Program-made: the position numbers and the translations under genes | Notes under the pieces: model-generated | Seen by the model: the letters and a program-made list of their open reading frames with translations, nothing else | Databases searched by the model: none | Told to the model about the DNA's origin: nothing | Assembly: GCF_016806065.1 (NCBI RefSeq) | Contig: NZ_CP032405.1 | Span: forward strand, 690,001-754,000 | Source of the DNA: Rhizobium rosettiformans | Lineage (GTDB): Bacteria > Pseudomonadota > Alphaproteobacteria > Rhizobiales > Rhizobiaceae | Reading direction: 5' to 3' | Length of the DNA: 64,000 nt | Shown here: piece after piece, positions 33,962 through 42,511 of the stretch | Layout of the letters: each line of letters begins with the position of its first letter | Position numbering within the stretch: position 1 is the first letter of the stretch

Positions 33962-34846
33962 ATGACGAGCTATGTTTTGACCGTATCCTGCCAGTCGACC
34001 CGCGGCATCGTGGCGGCGATTTCCGGCTATCTCGCCGAGCAGGGCTGCAACATCGTCGACAGCTCGCAGTTCGACGACCTGCATACAGGCCAGTTCTTCA
34101 TGCGCATTTCCTTCATCTCGGAGGAAGGTGCCAACGAAGCCAAGCTCGAGAAGGGCTTCATTCCCGTCGCCGAGAAGTTCGGCATGAACTGGAACCTGCA
34201 TGATGCCGCCAAGCGCATGAAGGTCCTCCTGATGGTATCGCGTTTCGGGCACTGCCTGAACGACCTGCTTTATCGCTGGAAGATCGGTGCGCTGCCGATC
34301 GAGATCGTCGGCGTCGTGTCAAACCACTTCGACTACCAGAAGGTCGTCGTGAACCATGACATTCCCTTCCACCACATCAAGGTGACCAAGGAAAACAAGC
34401 CGGAAGCCGAAGCCAGGATCATGGATCTGGTCGAGCAGACTGGCACCGAACTCATCGTGCTTGCCCGCTACATGCAGGTCCTCTCCGACGACATGTGTAC
34501 GAAGATGTCAGGCAAGATCATCAACATCCACCACTCCTTCCTGCCGAGCTTCAAGGGTGCGAACCCTTACAAGCAGGCTTTCGAACGCGGCGTGAAGCTG
34601 ATCGGTGCCACGGCCCATTACGTCACCGCTGATCTCGACGAAGGTCCGATCATCGAGCAGGACGTTGCCCGCATCACCCATGCCCAGTCGGCAGATGATT
34701 ACGTCTCGATCGGCCGCGACGTTGAAAGCCAGGTGCTGGCACGCGCGATCCACGCCCATATCCATCACCGCACCTTCATCAATGGCAACCGTACGGTGGT
34801 CTTCCCGGCAAGCCCGGGCTCCTATGCCTCCGAGCGCATGGGCTGA
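33962..34846 (+). CDS. purU: formyltetrahydrofolate deformylase
   Basis: Hydrolyses 10-formyltetrahydrofolate to formate and tetrahydrofolate, balancing one-carbon units. The 294 residues comprise an N-terminal ACT domain (YVLTVSCQSTRGIVAAISGYLAEQG) and a formyltransferase-like domain from residue 88 (KVLLMVSRFGHCLNDLLY, NIHHSFLPSFKGANPY, IGATAHYVTADLDEGPII with the catalytic Asn-His-Asp set). The ATG at 33962 is taken because GAGGAGA lies too close to the alternative ATG at 33950. A terminator hairpin follows. Confidence 0.95.
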   Translation: MTSYVLTVSCQSTRGIVAAISGYLAEQGCNIVDSSQFDDLHTGQFFMRISFISEEGANEAKLEKGFIPVAEKFGMNWNLHDAAKRMKVLLMVSRFGHCLNDLLYRWKIGALPIEIVGVVSNHFDYQKVVVNHDIPFHHIKVTKENKPEAEARIMDLVEQTGTELIVLARYMQVLSDDMCTKMSGKIINIHHSFLPSFKGANPYKQAFERGVKLIGATAHYVTADLDEGPIIEQDVARITHAQSADDYVSIGRDVESQVLARAIHAHIHHRTFINGNRTVVFPASPGSYASERMG

Positions 34847-34853
34847 GTATGGT

Positions 34854-34880
34854 AAGGGCGTCGGAAACGGCGCCCTTTGT
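34854..34880 (+). terminator. terminator of purU
   Basis: AAGGGCGTCG (34854-34863) pairs with CGGCGCCCTT (34868-34877) over a GAAA tetraloop, followed by a short T-rich stretch. It begins eight bases after the stop codon. Confidence 0.7.
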
Positions 34881-34962
34881 CGTTTGCCCACACGGTTCTG
34901 CGGGATAGACGCGACACTAGGCTCTGCTAATCTCCCGACATGATTCCCGTGGGAGGAAACGT

Positions 34963-37890
34963 ATGGCCGACTCGGCTCTGCTCCAGCGCACCGAACTGCC
35001 GCGCCCGAACGTCACGCTGGCCGATGCCAGGGTCATCTTCAACGAATTCTACGGCTTCAGCGGCACGATCCAGGAACTCGGCAGCCAGCAGGACCGCAAT
35101 TTCCTGATCGACACCGGCGAAGAACGGCTGGTTCTCAAGGTCACACGGGCTGACTATCCCCAGCAGGAACTGGATGCCCAGAACAGGGCCATGGAGCACC
35201 TGCGCAATCTTGATCTCGGCTTGCGCATACCCGAGCCGATCCCGGCCCTGACCGGGGAATACATCCCCCAGATCGAAGTGGGAGGGCAGTATTACTGGGT
35301 CAGGCTCCTGTCCTATCTGGATGGCGAGCCCCTGACGCGCCAGAAGTACCTCGCTCCCGAGGTCGTGGCGTCTTTCGGTGACGTGGTCGCCCGGATTGCA
35401 GGCGGGCTCAAGGACTTCCGTCACAGCGGACTGGAACGGGAACTGCAATGGGATCTGCGCCGCGCAGGCCCGGTCGCCCTGCATCTCCTGAAATCGGTTG
35501 CGGACCGGAAACAGCGGGACCGCATCGCCAAGGCGATGATCATGGCGGTGAAGCGCCTGCAGCCACTGGCCTCGGAACTGCGCATTCAATGCATTCATCA
35601 CGACATCACCGACGACAACGTCGTGGCCACACCGAACGCAACCGGCCGTCTCATGCCCGATGGCGTCATCGACTTCGGTGATGTTCTCTATGGATGGCTG
35701 GTGGCCGACCTCGCGGTGACCTGCGCCGCACTCCTGCACCACGCCGATGGAGACCCCTTCTTCATCCTGCCTGCCGTCAAGGCCTTCCACACGCGCTTCC
35801 CGCTGAGCGAAGCGGAATTGAAGGCGCTCTGGCCGCTAATCGTCGCGCGCGCCGGCGTGCTTGTCGCCAGCAGCGAACAGCAGCTGTCGATCGACCCCGA
35901 CAACGACTATGTGCTCGGCAATATCGAGCACGAGCGGACGATTTTCGAGGTGGCGACCTCTGTGCCCTATCCGCTGATGGAAGCGGCCATCCTGGACACC
36001 GCCGGCATGCTTCCGGACGAACCGGAGCTTACGGTGCCGCATCCGCTTCTTCCCTCGCTTGCACCCGCAGACTTCCGCCTGACGGACCTGACGGTGACGA
36101 GCCCGGACCTGCCGCGCGACACCTGGAGCGATCAAGGGATCGACTGGAAGCTTCTGGCCCGAGCGGCCATGGAGACGGGCGTTTCTTCGACACGCTATGG
36201 CGAATTCCGTCTATCCTACACCAAACCTTTGTCCCCTACACCGCCAGCGACCTTCGCCCTGCATATCGATGTCTGCCTGCCAGGCGCGACGGAAGCCTTC
36301 GCGCCCTTCGACGGGACCATTCTGCTCGATGGCCATCACCTGATCCTGTCATCGCCCGATCTGTCGCTTCATCTGGATGGCATCGATTGCAGCCTGGAAG
36401 ATGGCACGGCCGTCAAGGCGGGCGACGCGATCGGCGCGGTTGCCGGCGCAGCAGGCGGCGTCGGCGGCCTGCGCATCCAGCTTTGCCGCGATCCGGATCT
36501 CGTCCCACCACTCTTTGCCAAGCCGCAGCAAAGCGCAGTCTGGCGTCGCATATGCCCCTCACCTTCCCAGCTCCTCGGCGTCGGCGTCGATGCACAGGCA
36601 CCGGAAAGCCATGCGCTTCTGGAACGCCGCAAGAAGAGCTTCGCCAAGCCGCAGAAGAACTACTATGCCGACCCACCACAGATCGAACGGGGCTGGCGAG
36701 AGCATCTCTTCGACGTGAACGGCCGCGCCTATCTCGACATGGTCAACAATGTCACGATCCTCGGCCACGGCAATCCACGCTTGGCGGAGGCGGTCGGCAG
36801 ACAATGGGCCATGCTCAACACGAACTCGCGCTTTCACTATGCCGCAGTCGCCGAATTCTCGGATCGCCTCGCGTCGCTCGCGCCAGAGGGGCTAGACACG
36901 GTCTTCCTCGTGAATTCGGGCTCCGAAGCCGTGGATCTTGCCTTGCGACTTGCCTGGGCCCATAGCGGCCACCGCAACATCCTGAGCCTCCTCGAAGCCT
37001 ATCACGGCTGGACAGTCGCCAGCGATGCGGTTTCGACCTCACTGGCCGACAATCCCCGCGCCCTGGAAACACGTCCGGACTGGGTGCACCCGGTGCTCTC
37101 GCCCAACACCTATCGCGGCAAACACCGTGGCGAAGACGCGACCGATGGCTATGTTCAGGCCGTGATCGACAAGATCGCCGAGATCGAAAATGCGGGCGGA
37201 CAGCTTGGCGGTTTCATCGCAGAGAGTGTTTATGGCAATGCCGGCGGCATTCCCTTACCGCCGGGTTATCTCCAGGAGGTCTATAAACTCGTCCGCGAGC
37301 GCGGCGGTCTCTGCATCGCTGATGAAGTTCAAGTCGGATACGGCCGCCTCGGTCATCATTTCTGGGGCTTCGAACAGCAGGGCGTCGTCCCCGACATCAT
37401 CACGGTCGCCAAGGGCATGGGCAACGGCCACCCGCTCGGCGCCGTGATCACGAGGCGCGAGATCGCCGACAGCCTCGAAAAAGAGGGCTATTTCTTCTCA
37501 TCCTCCGGCGGCAGCCCTGTGAGCTGTGTCGTCGGCATGACCGTTCTCGACATCATGCGGGACGAAAAACTGCAGCTAAATGCCCGAGACACCGGTGACC
37601 ATCTGAAAGCACGACTTGAAGCTTTGGGTCAGCGTTTCCCGATCGTTGGGGCCGTGCACGGAATGGGCCTCTATCTCGGACTGGAATTCGTGCGTGATCG
37701 CGAGACGCTGGAACCTGCGACGGAAGAAACTTCAGCGATCTGCGACCGCCTGCTTGATCTCGGCGTCATCATGCAACCAACGGGCGATCATCTTAACGTT
37801 TTGAAAATAAAGCCGCCGCTCTGCCTTGGCAAAGAGAGCGCCGATTTCTTCGCGGACATGCTGGAAAAGGTGCTTTCCGACGGATGGTGA
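34963..37890 (+). CDS. fused APH-type kinase / M23-like / class III aminotransferase-fold phospho-lyase
   Basis: A 975-residue three-part protein. Residues 25-300 are an aminoglycoside-phosphotransferase-like kinase with HHDITDDN (Asp214, Asn219) and IDFGD (Asp237). Residues 425-545 resemble an M23 peptidase barrel but have LRIQLCRD where M23 enzymes have the zinc motif HLHFE, so this part is probably inactive. Residues 560-975 are a class III aminotransferase fold with VNSGSEAVDLALRLA, IADEVQVGYGR and the PLP lysine 817 in VAKGMGNGHPLG. Family knowledge: animals use an APH-like hydroxylysine kinase and AGXT2L-type phospho-lyases acting on phosphohydroxylysine or phosphoethanolamine. Inference: one chain phosphorylates an amino alcohol and eliminates phosphate and ammonia to give an aldehyde. 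The nearby amaB product would oxidise aminoadipate semialdehyde, favouring 5-hydroxylysine; ethanolamine is the main alternative. Confidence 0.8.
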   Translation: MADSALLQRTELPRPNVTLADARVIFNEFYGFSGTIQELGSQQDRNFLIDTGEERLVLKVTRADYPQQELDAQNRAMEHLRNLDLGLRIPEPIPALTGEYIPQIEVGGQYYWVRLLSYLDGEPLTRQKYLAPEVVASFGDVVARIAGGLKDFRHSGLERELQWDLRRAGPVALHLLKSVADRKQRDRIAKAMIMAVKRLQPLASELRIQCIHHDITDDNVVATPNATGRLMPDGVIDFGDVLYGWLVADLAVTCAALLHHADGDPFFILPAVKAFHTRFPLSEAELKALWPLIVARAGVLVASSEQQLSIDPDNDYVLGNIEHERTIFEVATSVPYPLMEAAILDTAGMLPDEPELTVPHPLLPSLAPADFRLTDLTVTSPDLPRDTWSDQGIDWKLLARAAMETGVSSTRYGEFRLSYTKPLSPTPPATFALHIDVCLPGATEAFAPFDGTILLDGHHLILSSPDLSLHLDGIDCSLEDGTAVKAGDAIGAVAGAAGGVGGLRIQLCRDPDLVPPLFAKPQQSAVWRRICPSPSQLLGVGVDAQAPESHALLERRKKSFAKPQKNYYADPPQIERGWREHLFDVNGRAYLDMVNNVTILGHGNPRLAEAVGRQWAMLNTNSRFHYAAVAEFSDRLASLAPEGLDTVFLVNSGSEAVDLALRLAWAHSGHRNILSLLEAYHGWTVASDAVSTSLADNPRALETRPDWVHPVLSPNTYRGKHRGEDATDGYVQAVIDKIAEIENAGGQLGGFIAESVYGNAGGIPLPPGYLQEVYKLVRERGGLCIADEVQVGYGRLGHHFWGFEQQGVVPDIITVAKGMGNGHPLGAVITRREIADSLEKEGYFFSSSGGSPVSCVVGMTVLDIMRDEKLQLNARDTGDHLKARLEALGQRFPIVGAVHGMGLYLGLEFVRDRETLEPATEETSAICDRLLDLGVIMQPTGDHLNVLKIKPPLCLGKESADFFADMLEKVLSDGW

Positions 37891-38052
37891 TGACGGACGC
37901 AATCACTACTATCCCCCTAATTCCGTGCTCCGAAACACGATAGCTGCGTAAAGGAAACGCAAAGCCCAAATCTGGGTACACTAAATGGCAGCTTCACAGC
38001 GTTTTGGAGAGTGGTCTATCTTCGGACAGAACATACAGCCGAAGGAATATTC

Positions 38053-38460
38053 ATGCCCACCATCCCGGAGCAAATCGCCAGTGATCTTTTGATCTGGGCC
38101 GTCGCTCTGTTCGTCATCAAGCATCTCTTGGCCGATTTTCTGCTTCAGACCGGTTGGATGGCAACAGGCAAGGAGCGGCTTAAAGGGTGGATAGCCCCTT
38201 TGTTCGCGCATGTTGTCGTCCATGCCTTGGGAACGCTGTTGATCTGCCTCACGATGGCACCGCAATTCGCCTGGCTTGCGCTTGTCGATCTTGTCGTTCA
38301 CGGACTGATCGATCGAAGCAAGGCATTGATCCAGCAGCGTTACCACTTCAAGGTAGACCAGGCCGCCTATTGGTGGCTTTTCGGCACCGACCAGACCCTG
38401 CACCACTTGACCCATCTCGCTTTCGCCGTCTGGATTGCGGCTGCAGCAAGTTCCCTGTGA
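38053..38460 (+). CDS. DUF3307 membrane protein
   Basis: A 135-residue protein with three to four hydrophobic segments, including HLLADFLLQTGWMA, APLFAHVVVHALGTLLI and, near the end, FGTDQTLHHLTHLAFAVWIA. The conserved His and Asp/Gln in these helices mark DUF3307, a family of unknown role. The ATG at 38053 is set by GAAGGA 12 bases upstream; the frame extends further upstream without support. It is convergent with the LysR gene, ten bases apart. Confidence 0.78.
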   Translation: MPTIPEQIASDLLIWAVALFVIKHLLADFLLQTGWMATGKERLKGWIAPLFAHVVVHALGTLLICLTMAPQFAWLALVDLVVHGLIDRSKALIQQRYHFKVDQAAYWWLFGTDQTLHHLTHLAFAVWIAAAASSL

Positions 38461-38470
38461 CCAGAAGCTG

Positions 38471-39370
38471 CTAGCGCTGGGCAAGCTCCTTGACGATCCA
38501 ATCCCGGAAGGCAACCAGCGGCGGATAGGCCGCCCTCTCCCGCGGAAAGGCGAGATAATATCGTTGCGCGCTCTGCATCGGGCGATCGACTGCGGCTACC
38601 AACTCGCCCCGTGCAAGCTCGTCCTGGATGAGGAAGGTCGGAAGCAGCGCCACGCCAAGACCGCCGATCGCCGCCTGTGATGCAGTGGCGAACTGGTCGA
38701 AGAGCATGCCATGCACGGTTTCGAAGGCGACACCGGTTTCTGTGAACCAGCGTTCCCAGGCATCCGGTCGGGTCGTGAGATGCAGCAGAGGCACGCGCAG
38801 AAGATCGGATGGCGCTTCGATCCCATGCGCTTGCTTGAAGTCCCGGCTGCATGCAGGGATCGTCTCCTCCCGCATCAAGAGTGTCAGTTCCGCGCCCGGC
38901 CAAACCGCATCGCCGAAATGGATCGCCGCATCGATCGAATCCAGTCGGAAGTCGAATGGCGACAGTCGCGTCACCAGATTGATCGTGATCCCGGGATTGG
39001 CGGCCAGAAACTGACCGAGGCGCGGGGCGAGCCAACGGGCACCGAATGTCGGTAGGATTGCAAGATTGAGCGTACCGCCATGCGGATTGGCGCGCAGGTT
39101 CAAGGACGCGCTGGAGATGCGGCGAAGCGCTTCCCGGATCTCACGGGCATAGCTGTCGCCGGCGACGGTCAGTCGGATCGTCTGACGCTCGCGCAGAAAC
39201 AGTTCGACACCGAGCTGGCTCTCCAATGCCTTGATCTGTCGGCTGACCGCGCTTTGCGTCAGATCGAGCTCCCGTGCCGCAGCCGTGATGCTTCCCGTCC
39301 GGGCCGCGGCCTCGAATGCCGTGAGCAACGAAAGCGATGGAAGGAAACGTCGGGCAGGCAGCATGGTCAT
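38471..39370 (-). CDS. LysR-family regulator (GcvA type) of the amaAB pair
   Basis: A 299-residue LysR regulator with the helix-turn-helix at residues 10-70 (GSITAAARELDLTQSAVSRQIKALE) and a GcvA-like effector domain (LAILPTFGARWLAPRLGQF, DAAIHFGDAVWPG). It is divergent from amaA with 152 bases between them, the usual layout for a regulator of the neighbouring catabolic operon. The LysR at 55847 belongs to the same subgroup and stands next to glutaryl-CoA dehydrogenase. Candidate half-sites lie around TTCTAGAA (39425-39432). Confidence 0.85.
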   Translation of the reverse strand: MTMLPARRFLPSLSLLTAFEAAARTGSITAAARELDLTQSAVSRQIKALESQLGVELFLRERQTIRLTVAGDSYAREIREALRRISSASLNLRANPHGGTLNLAILPTFGARWLAPRLGQFLAANPGITINLVTRLSPFDFRLDSIDAAIHFGDAVWPGAELTLLMREETIPACSRDFKQAHGIEAPSDLLRVPLLHLTTRPDAWERWFTETGVAFETVHGMLFDQFATASQAAIGGLGVALLPTFLIQDELARGELVAAVDRPMQSAQRYYLAFPRERAAYPPLVAFRDWIVKELAQR

Positions 39371-39522
39371 GCCTTTTTGGAATGATCTCTTGAGAATTTA
39401 TCGCTGGAATGGCGTAGAATGCTCTTCTAGAAATCACAAGACTGTACGGGGCGGAATGACATGGGACACGCAGTGATCTCGTGCGGCCAGCCCCGGCACA
39501 TTGCAGATCTCGGGGCCACACC

Positions 39523-40806
39523 ATGCTGAACGATCCTCGCTCCCACGGACTTTGGGAAAAGACGGCCCCTGCCGCGCCCCAGACGGCGCCCCTCTACGGC
39601 GGCGCAACTGCGGATGTGGTGATCGTCGGCGGCGGCTATACCGGCCTTTCCGCAGCCCTGCACCTCGCCGAAGCCGGCACCAGCGTGATCCTCCTCGAAG
39701 CGAAGGAGATCGGCTTCGGCGGTGCAGGCCGCAATGTCGGACTGATTAATGCCGGCATGTGGGTCATGCCCGACGACCTGCCCGGTGAACTCGGCCCAGT
39801 TTATGGCGAACGGCTACTGGATCTTCTCGGCAATGGACCTCGCACCGTGATGGAGCTGATCGATCGCCACGGGATCGAATGCGAGCTGGAGCGCTCGGGC
39901 ACACTTCACTGCGCCGTGGGCAAAGCCGGCCAGAAGGAGATCGAGGCGCGCGCCGAGCAATGGCAGCGCCGCGGCGCACCCGTCGACTTGCTGGACAAGG
40001 TCGAAACGGAATCCAAGATCAGCACCCGCGCCTACCAGGGGTCCCTGCTCGATCGCCGCGCCGGCACCTTGCAACCGCTCGCTTACGCCCGGGGCCTCGC
40101 CCATGCGGCGATAAAAGCTGGAGCCATCCTGCATACCGCAAGCCCCGTGACATCCTACGAGAAGGCCGCATCGGGATGGCGCGTCTCAACGCCGGAAGGC
40201 ACAGTCGATGCCCAATGGATCGTCGTCGCAACCGATGCCTACAGCCACGGCCCCTTCGCTGCCGTTCGCGAAGAACAGGTCCACCTGCCCTATTTCAACT
40301 TCGCCACCGTCCCCTTGAGCGATAATCTGCGTAAGTCGATACTGACAGAGCGCCAGGGCTGCTGGGACACAAAGGAAGTGCTTTCCTCCTTCCGCATGGA
40401 CAAGGCCGGCCGTATGGTCTTCGGCAGCGTCGGCGCCCTGCGCGGCACGGGCCTTTCGATCCATCGCGCCTGGGCACGCCGTGCACTGAAGGCGATCTTC
40501 CCACAGATCGGCGATATCGCCTTCGAAAGCGAATGGTATGGCCAGATCGGCATGACCACGAACGCCCTGCCCCGCTTCCACAAGTTTGCGCCCGGCGTCA
40601 TCGGCTTCTCCGGCTACAACGGCCGCGGCATCTCGCCCGGCAGCGTCTTCGGCAAGACCATCGCAAGCCACATCCTCGGCCAGATCTCCGAGGAAGAACT
40701 ACCACTGCCCCTCACCGATCCACACGCACCGGCCTTCCGCACCCTCAAGGAAGCATGGTACGAGGCCGGCGCCCAGGTGGCGCATCTGGCCGGCGCACGA
40801 TTTTGA
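39523..40806 (+). CDS. FAD-dependent amine oxidase, L-pipecolate oxidase-like
   Basis: A 427-residue DAO-family flavoprotein. The FAD site is ADVVIVGGGYTGLSAALHLAEAG at residues 30-52, followed by FGGAGRNVGLINAGMW, and the C-terminal GFSGYNGRGISPGSVFGK completes cofactor binding. Relatives are gamma-glutamylputrescine oxidase (PuuB), OrdL and the pipecolate oxidase AmaA. The gene 38 bases downstream encodes a piperideine-6-carboxylate/aminoadipate-semialdehyde type dehydrogenase, as in the amaA-amaB pair of lysine breakdown in Pseudomonas, so the pipecolate reading is preferred. The ATG at 39523 gives the normal N-terminus. Confidence 0.8.
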   Translation: MLNDPRSHGLWEKTAPAAPQTAPLYGGATADVVIVGGGYTGLSAALHLAEAGTSVILLEAKEIGFGGAGRNVGLINAGMWVMPDDLPGELGPVYGERLLDLLGNGPRTVMELIDRHGIECELERSGTLHCAVGKAGQKEIEARAEQWQRRGAPVDLLDKVETESKISTRAYQGSLLDRRAGTLQPLAYARGLAHAAIKAGAILHTASPVTSYEKAASGWRVSTPEGTVDAQWIVVATDAYSHGPFAAVREEQVHLPYFNFATVPLSDNLRKSILTERQGCWDTKEVLSSFRMDKAGRMVFGSVGALRGTGLSIHRAWARRALKAIFPQIGDIAFESEWYGQIGMTTNALPRFHKFAPGVIGFSGYNGRGISPGSVFGKTIASHILGQISEEELPLPLTDPHAPAFRTLKEAWYEAGAQVAHLAGARF

Positions 40807-40844
40807 ACGAACAAGAACCAGGTAGACCTGACGGAAGGACCATC

Positions 40845-42386
40845 ATGACCCTCGCCACTCTCAAGTTTTCCGCCGAAACAGCATCGCTGATGGCAAGCTT
40901 CGGCGTCGACGCCAACGCACTGACCGGCGGCACGCTCTCCGTCCGCTCGCCGATCAACGGCGAGACCATCGCAGCTGTGGCCGAGATCTCCGCCGACGAC
41001 ACCCGCAAGGCTATCGACGCAGCCCACAAGGCCTTCCTCGAATGGCGCCTCGTACCGGCCCCGCAGCGCGGCGAACTGATCCGCCTGCTCGGCGAGGAAT
41101 TGCGCGCCGCCAAGACCGAACTCGGCCGCCTCGTCTCCATCGAAGTCGGCAAGATCACCTCGGAAGGCCTCGGCGAAGTCCAGGAAATGATCGACATCTG
41201 CGATTTCGCCGTCGGCCTGTCACGCCAGCTTTACGGCCTGACGATCGCGACGGAACGCGCCGAACACCGCATGATGGAAACCTGGCACCCGCTCGGCGTC
41301 ACCGGCATCATCTCGGCCTTCAACTTCCCCGTCGCCGTCTGGTCCTGGAATGCAGCGCTTGCGCTCGTCTGCGGCAACTCGACGATCTGGAAACCCTCGG
41401 AAAAGACCCCGCTCACCGCCATCGCCACCCAGGCGATCTTCGAAAAGGCCGTCAAGCGCTACAACGCGCAAGGCGGCAAGGCCCCGGCAAATCTCTCGAC
41501 ACTGCTGATCGGCGGCCGTGACATCGGCGAAATCCTCGTCGACAACCCCAAGGTCCCGCTGATCTCGGCAACCGGTTCGACCGCCATGGGCCGCGCCGTC
41601 GGCCCGCGTGTCGCCGCCCGCTTCGGTCGCTCGATCCTCGAGCTCGGCGGCAACAATGCCGCCATCGTCGGCCCGACCGCCGATCTCGACCTGACGCTCC
41701 GCGGCGTCGCCTTCTCGGCCATGGGGACCGCCGGCCAGCGCTGCACCACGCTCCGTCGTCTCTTCGTCCACGAAAGCGTCTACGACACGCTCGTCCCGCG
41801 CCTGATCAAGGCCTATGGCTCCGTCACCATCGGCAACCCGCTGGAAGCCGGCAATCTGATCGGACCGCTGATCGACAAGGGCTCCTACGAGCGCATGCAG
41901 CACGCCCTGGAAGCTGCCAAGGCCAATGGCGGCAAAGTGCATGGCGGTGACCGCGTCCGCTCTGACGAAGCAGCAGATGCCTTCTACGTCCGCCCGGCCC
42001 TCGTCGAGATGCCGGAGCAGTGCGGCCCGGTCGTCGAGGAAACCTTCGCGCCGATCCTCTACGTCATCAAGTACTCGAACTTTGACGATGCTCTCGCACT
42101 GAACAACGACGTACCGCAGGGCCTCTCCTCGTCGATCTTCACCAATGACATCCGCGAAGCCGAAGCCTTCGTCTCCGACCGTGGTTCGGACTGCGGCATC
42201 GCAAACGTCAACATCGGCCCCTCGGGCGCCGAAATCGGTGGCGCCTTCGGTGGTGAAAAGGAAACCGGCGGCGGCCGCGAATCCGGCTCGGACAGCTGGA
42301 AGGCCTATATGCGCCGCCAGACCAACACGGTGAACTACGGCCGCACTCTGCCACTCGCCCAGGGCGTCAAGTTCGACATCGAGTAA
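40845..42386 (+). CDS. amaB: aminoadipate-semialdehyde / piperideine-6-carboxylate dehydrogenase
   Basis: A 513-residue aldehyde dehydrogenase of the ALDH7 (antiquitin) group, which oxidises alpha-aminoadipate semialdehyde to aminoadipate. It has FNFPVAVWSWNAALALVCGNS, Glu266 in LELGGNNAAIVG, the catalytic Cys300 in GQRCTTLRRLFVH, and the ALDH7-specific end GGAFGGEKETGGGRESGSDSWK. The start at 40845 follows GGAAGGA; the frame runs on upstream into the oxidase gene in another phase, which is not coding. It sits in the oxidase operon and ends at a good terminator. Confidence 0.9.
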   Translation: MTLATLKFSAETASLMASFGVDANALTGGTLSVRSPINGETIAAVAEISADDTRKAIDAAHKAFLEWRLVPAPQRGELIRLLGEELRAAKTELGRLVSIEVGKITSEGLGEVQEMIDICDFAVGLSRQLYGLTIATERAEHRMMETWHPLGVTGIISAFNFPVAVWSWNAALALVCGNSTIWKPSEKTPLTAIATQAIFEKAVKRYNAQGGKAPANLSTLLIGGRDIGEILVDNPKVPLISATGSTAMGRAVGPRVAARFGRSILELGGNNAAIVGPTADLDLTLRGVAFSAMGTAGQRCTTLRRLFVHESVYDTLVPRLIKAYGSVTIGNPLEAGNLIGPLIDKGSYERMQHALEAAKANGGKVHGGDRVRSDEAADAFYVRPALVEMPEQCGPVVEETFAPILYVIKYSNFDDALALNNDVPQGLSSSIFTNDIREAEAFVSDRGSDCGIANVNIGPSGAEIGGAFGGEKETGGGRESGSDSWKAYMRRQTNTVNYGRTLPLAQGVKFDIE

Positions 42387-42394
42387 AGCTATGG

Positions 42395-42427
42395 AGGGGT
42401 CGGCAGCCAACCGCCGGCCCTTCTTTC
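42395..42427 (+). terminator. terminator of the amaAB operon
   Basis: AGGGGTCGGC (42395-42404) pairs with GCCGGCCCTT (42413-42422), with two G-T pairs, over an eight-base loop, followed by CTTT. It starts nine bases after the stop codon. Confidence 0.7.
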
Positions 42428-42511
42428 CTGCGACAATGGTCCATGCGCCAGGCGCTGGCCTTTGATCATCGGATGAGTGAGACTGAAGCAACCGTCAGAC
42501 ATGAGGGATGC

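Noticed and set aside
35694..36965. Plus-strand frame of 423 codons inside the three-domain fusion
   Set aside because: Different phase of a continuous 975-residue coding frame; composition is Arg/Ala-rich and without motifs.
40533..40844. Upstream extension of the amaB reading frame
   Set aside because: It overlaps the oxidase gene in another phase; a strong ribosome binding site precedes the ATG at 40845.
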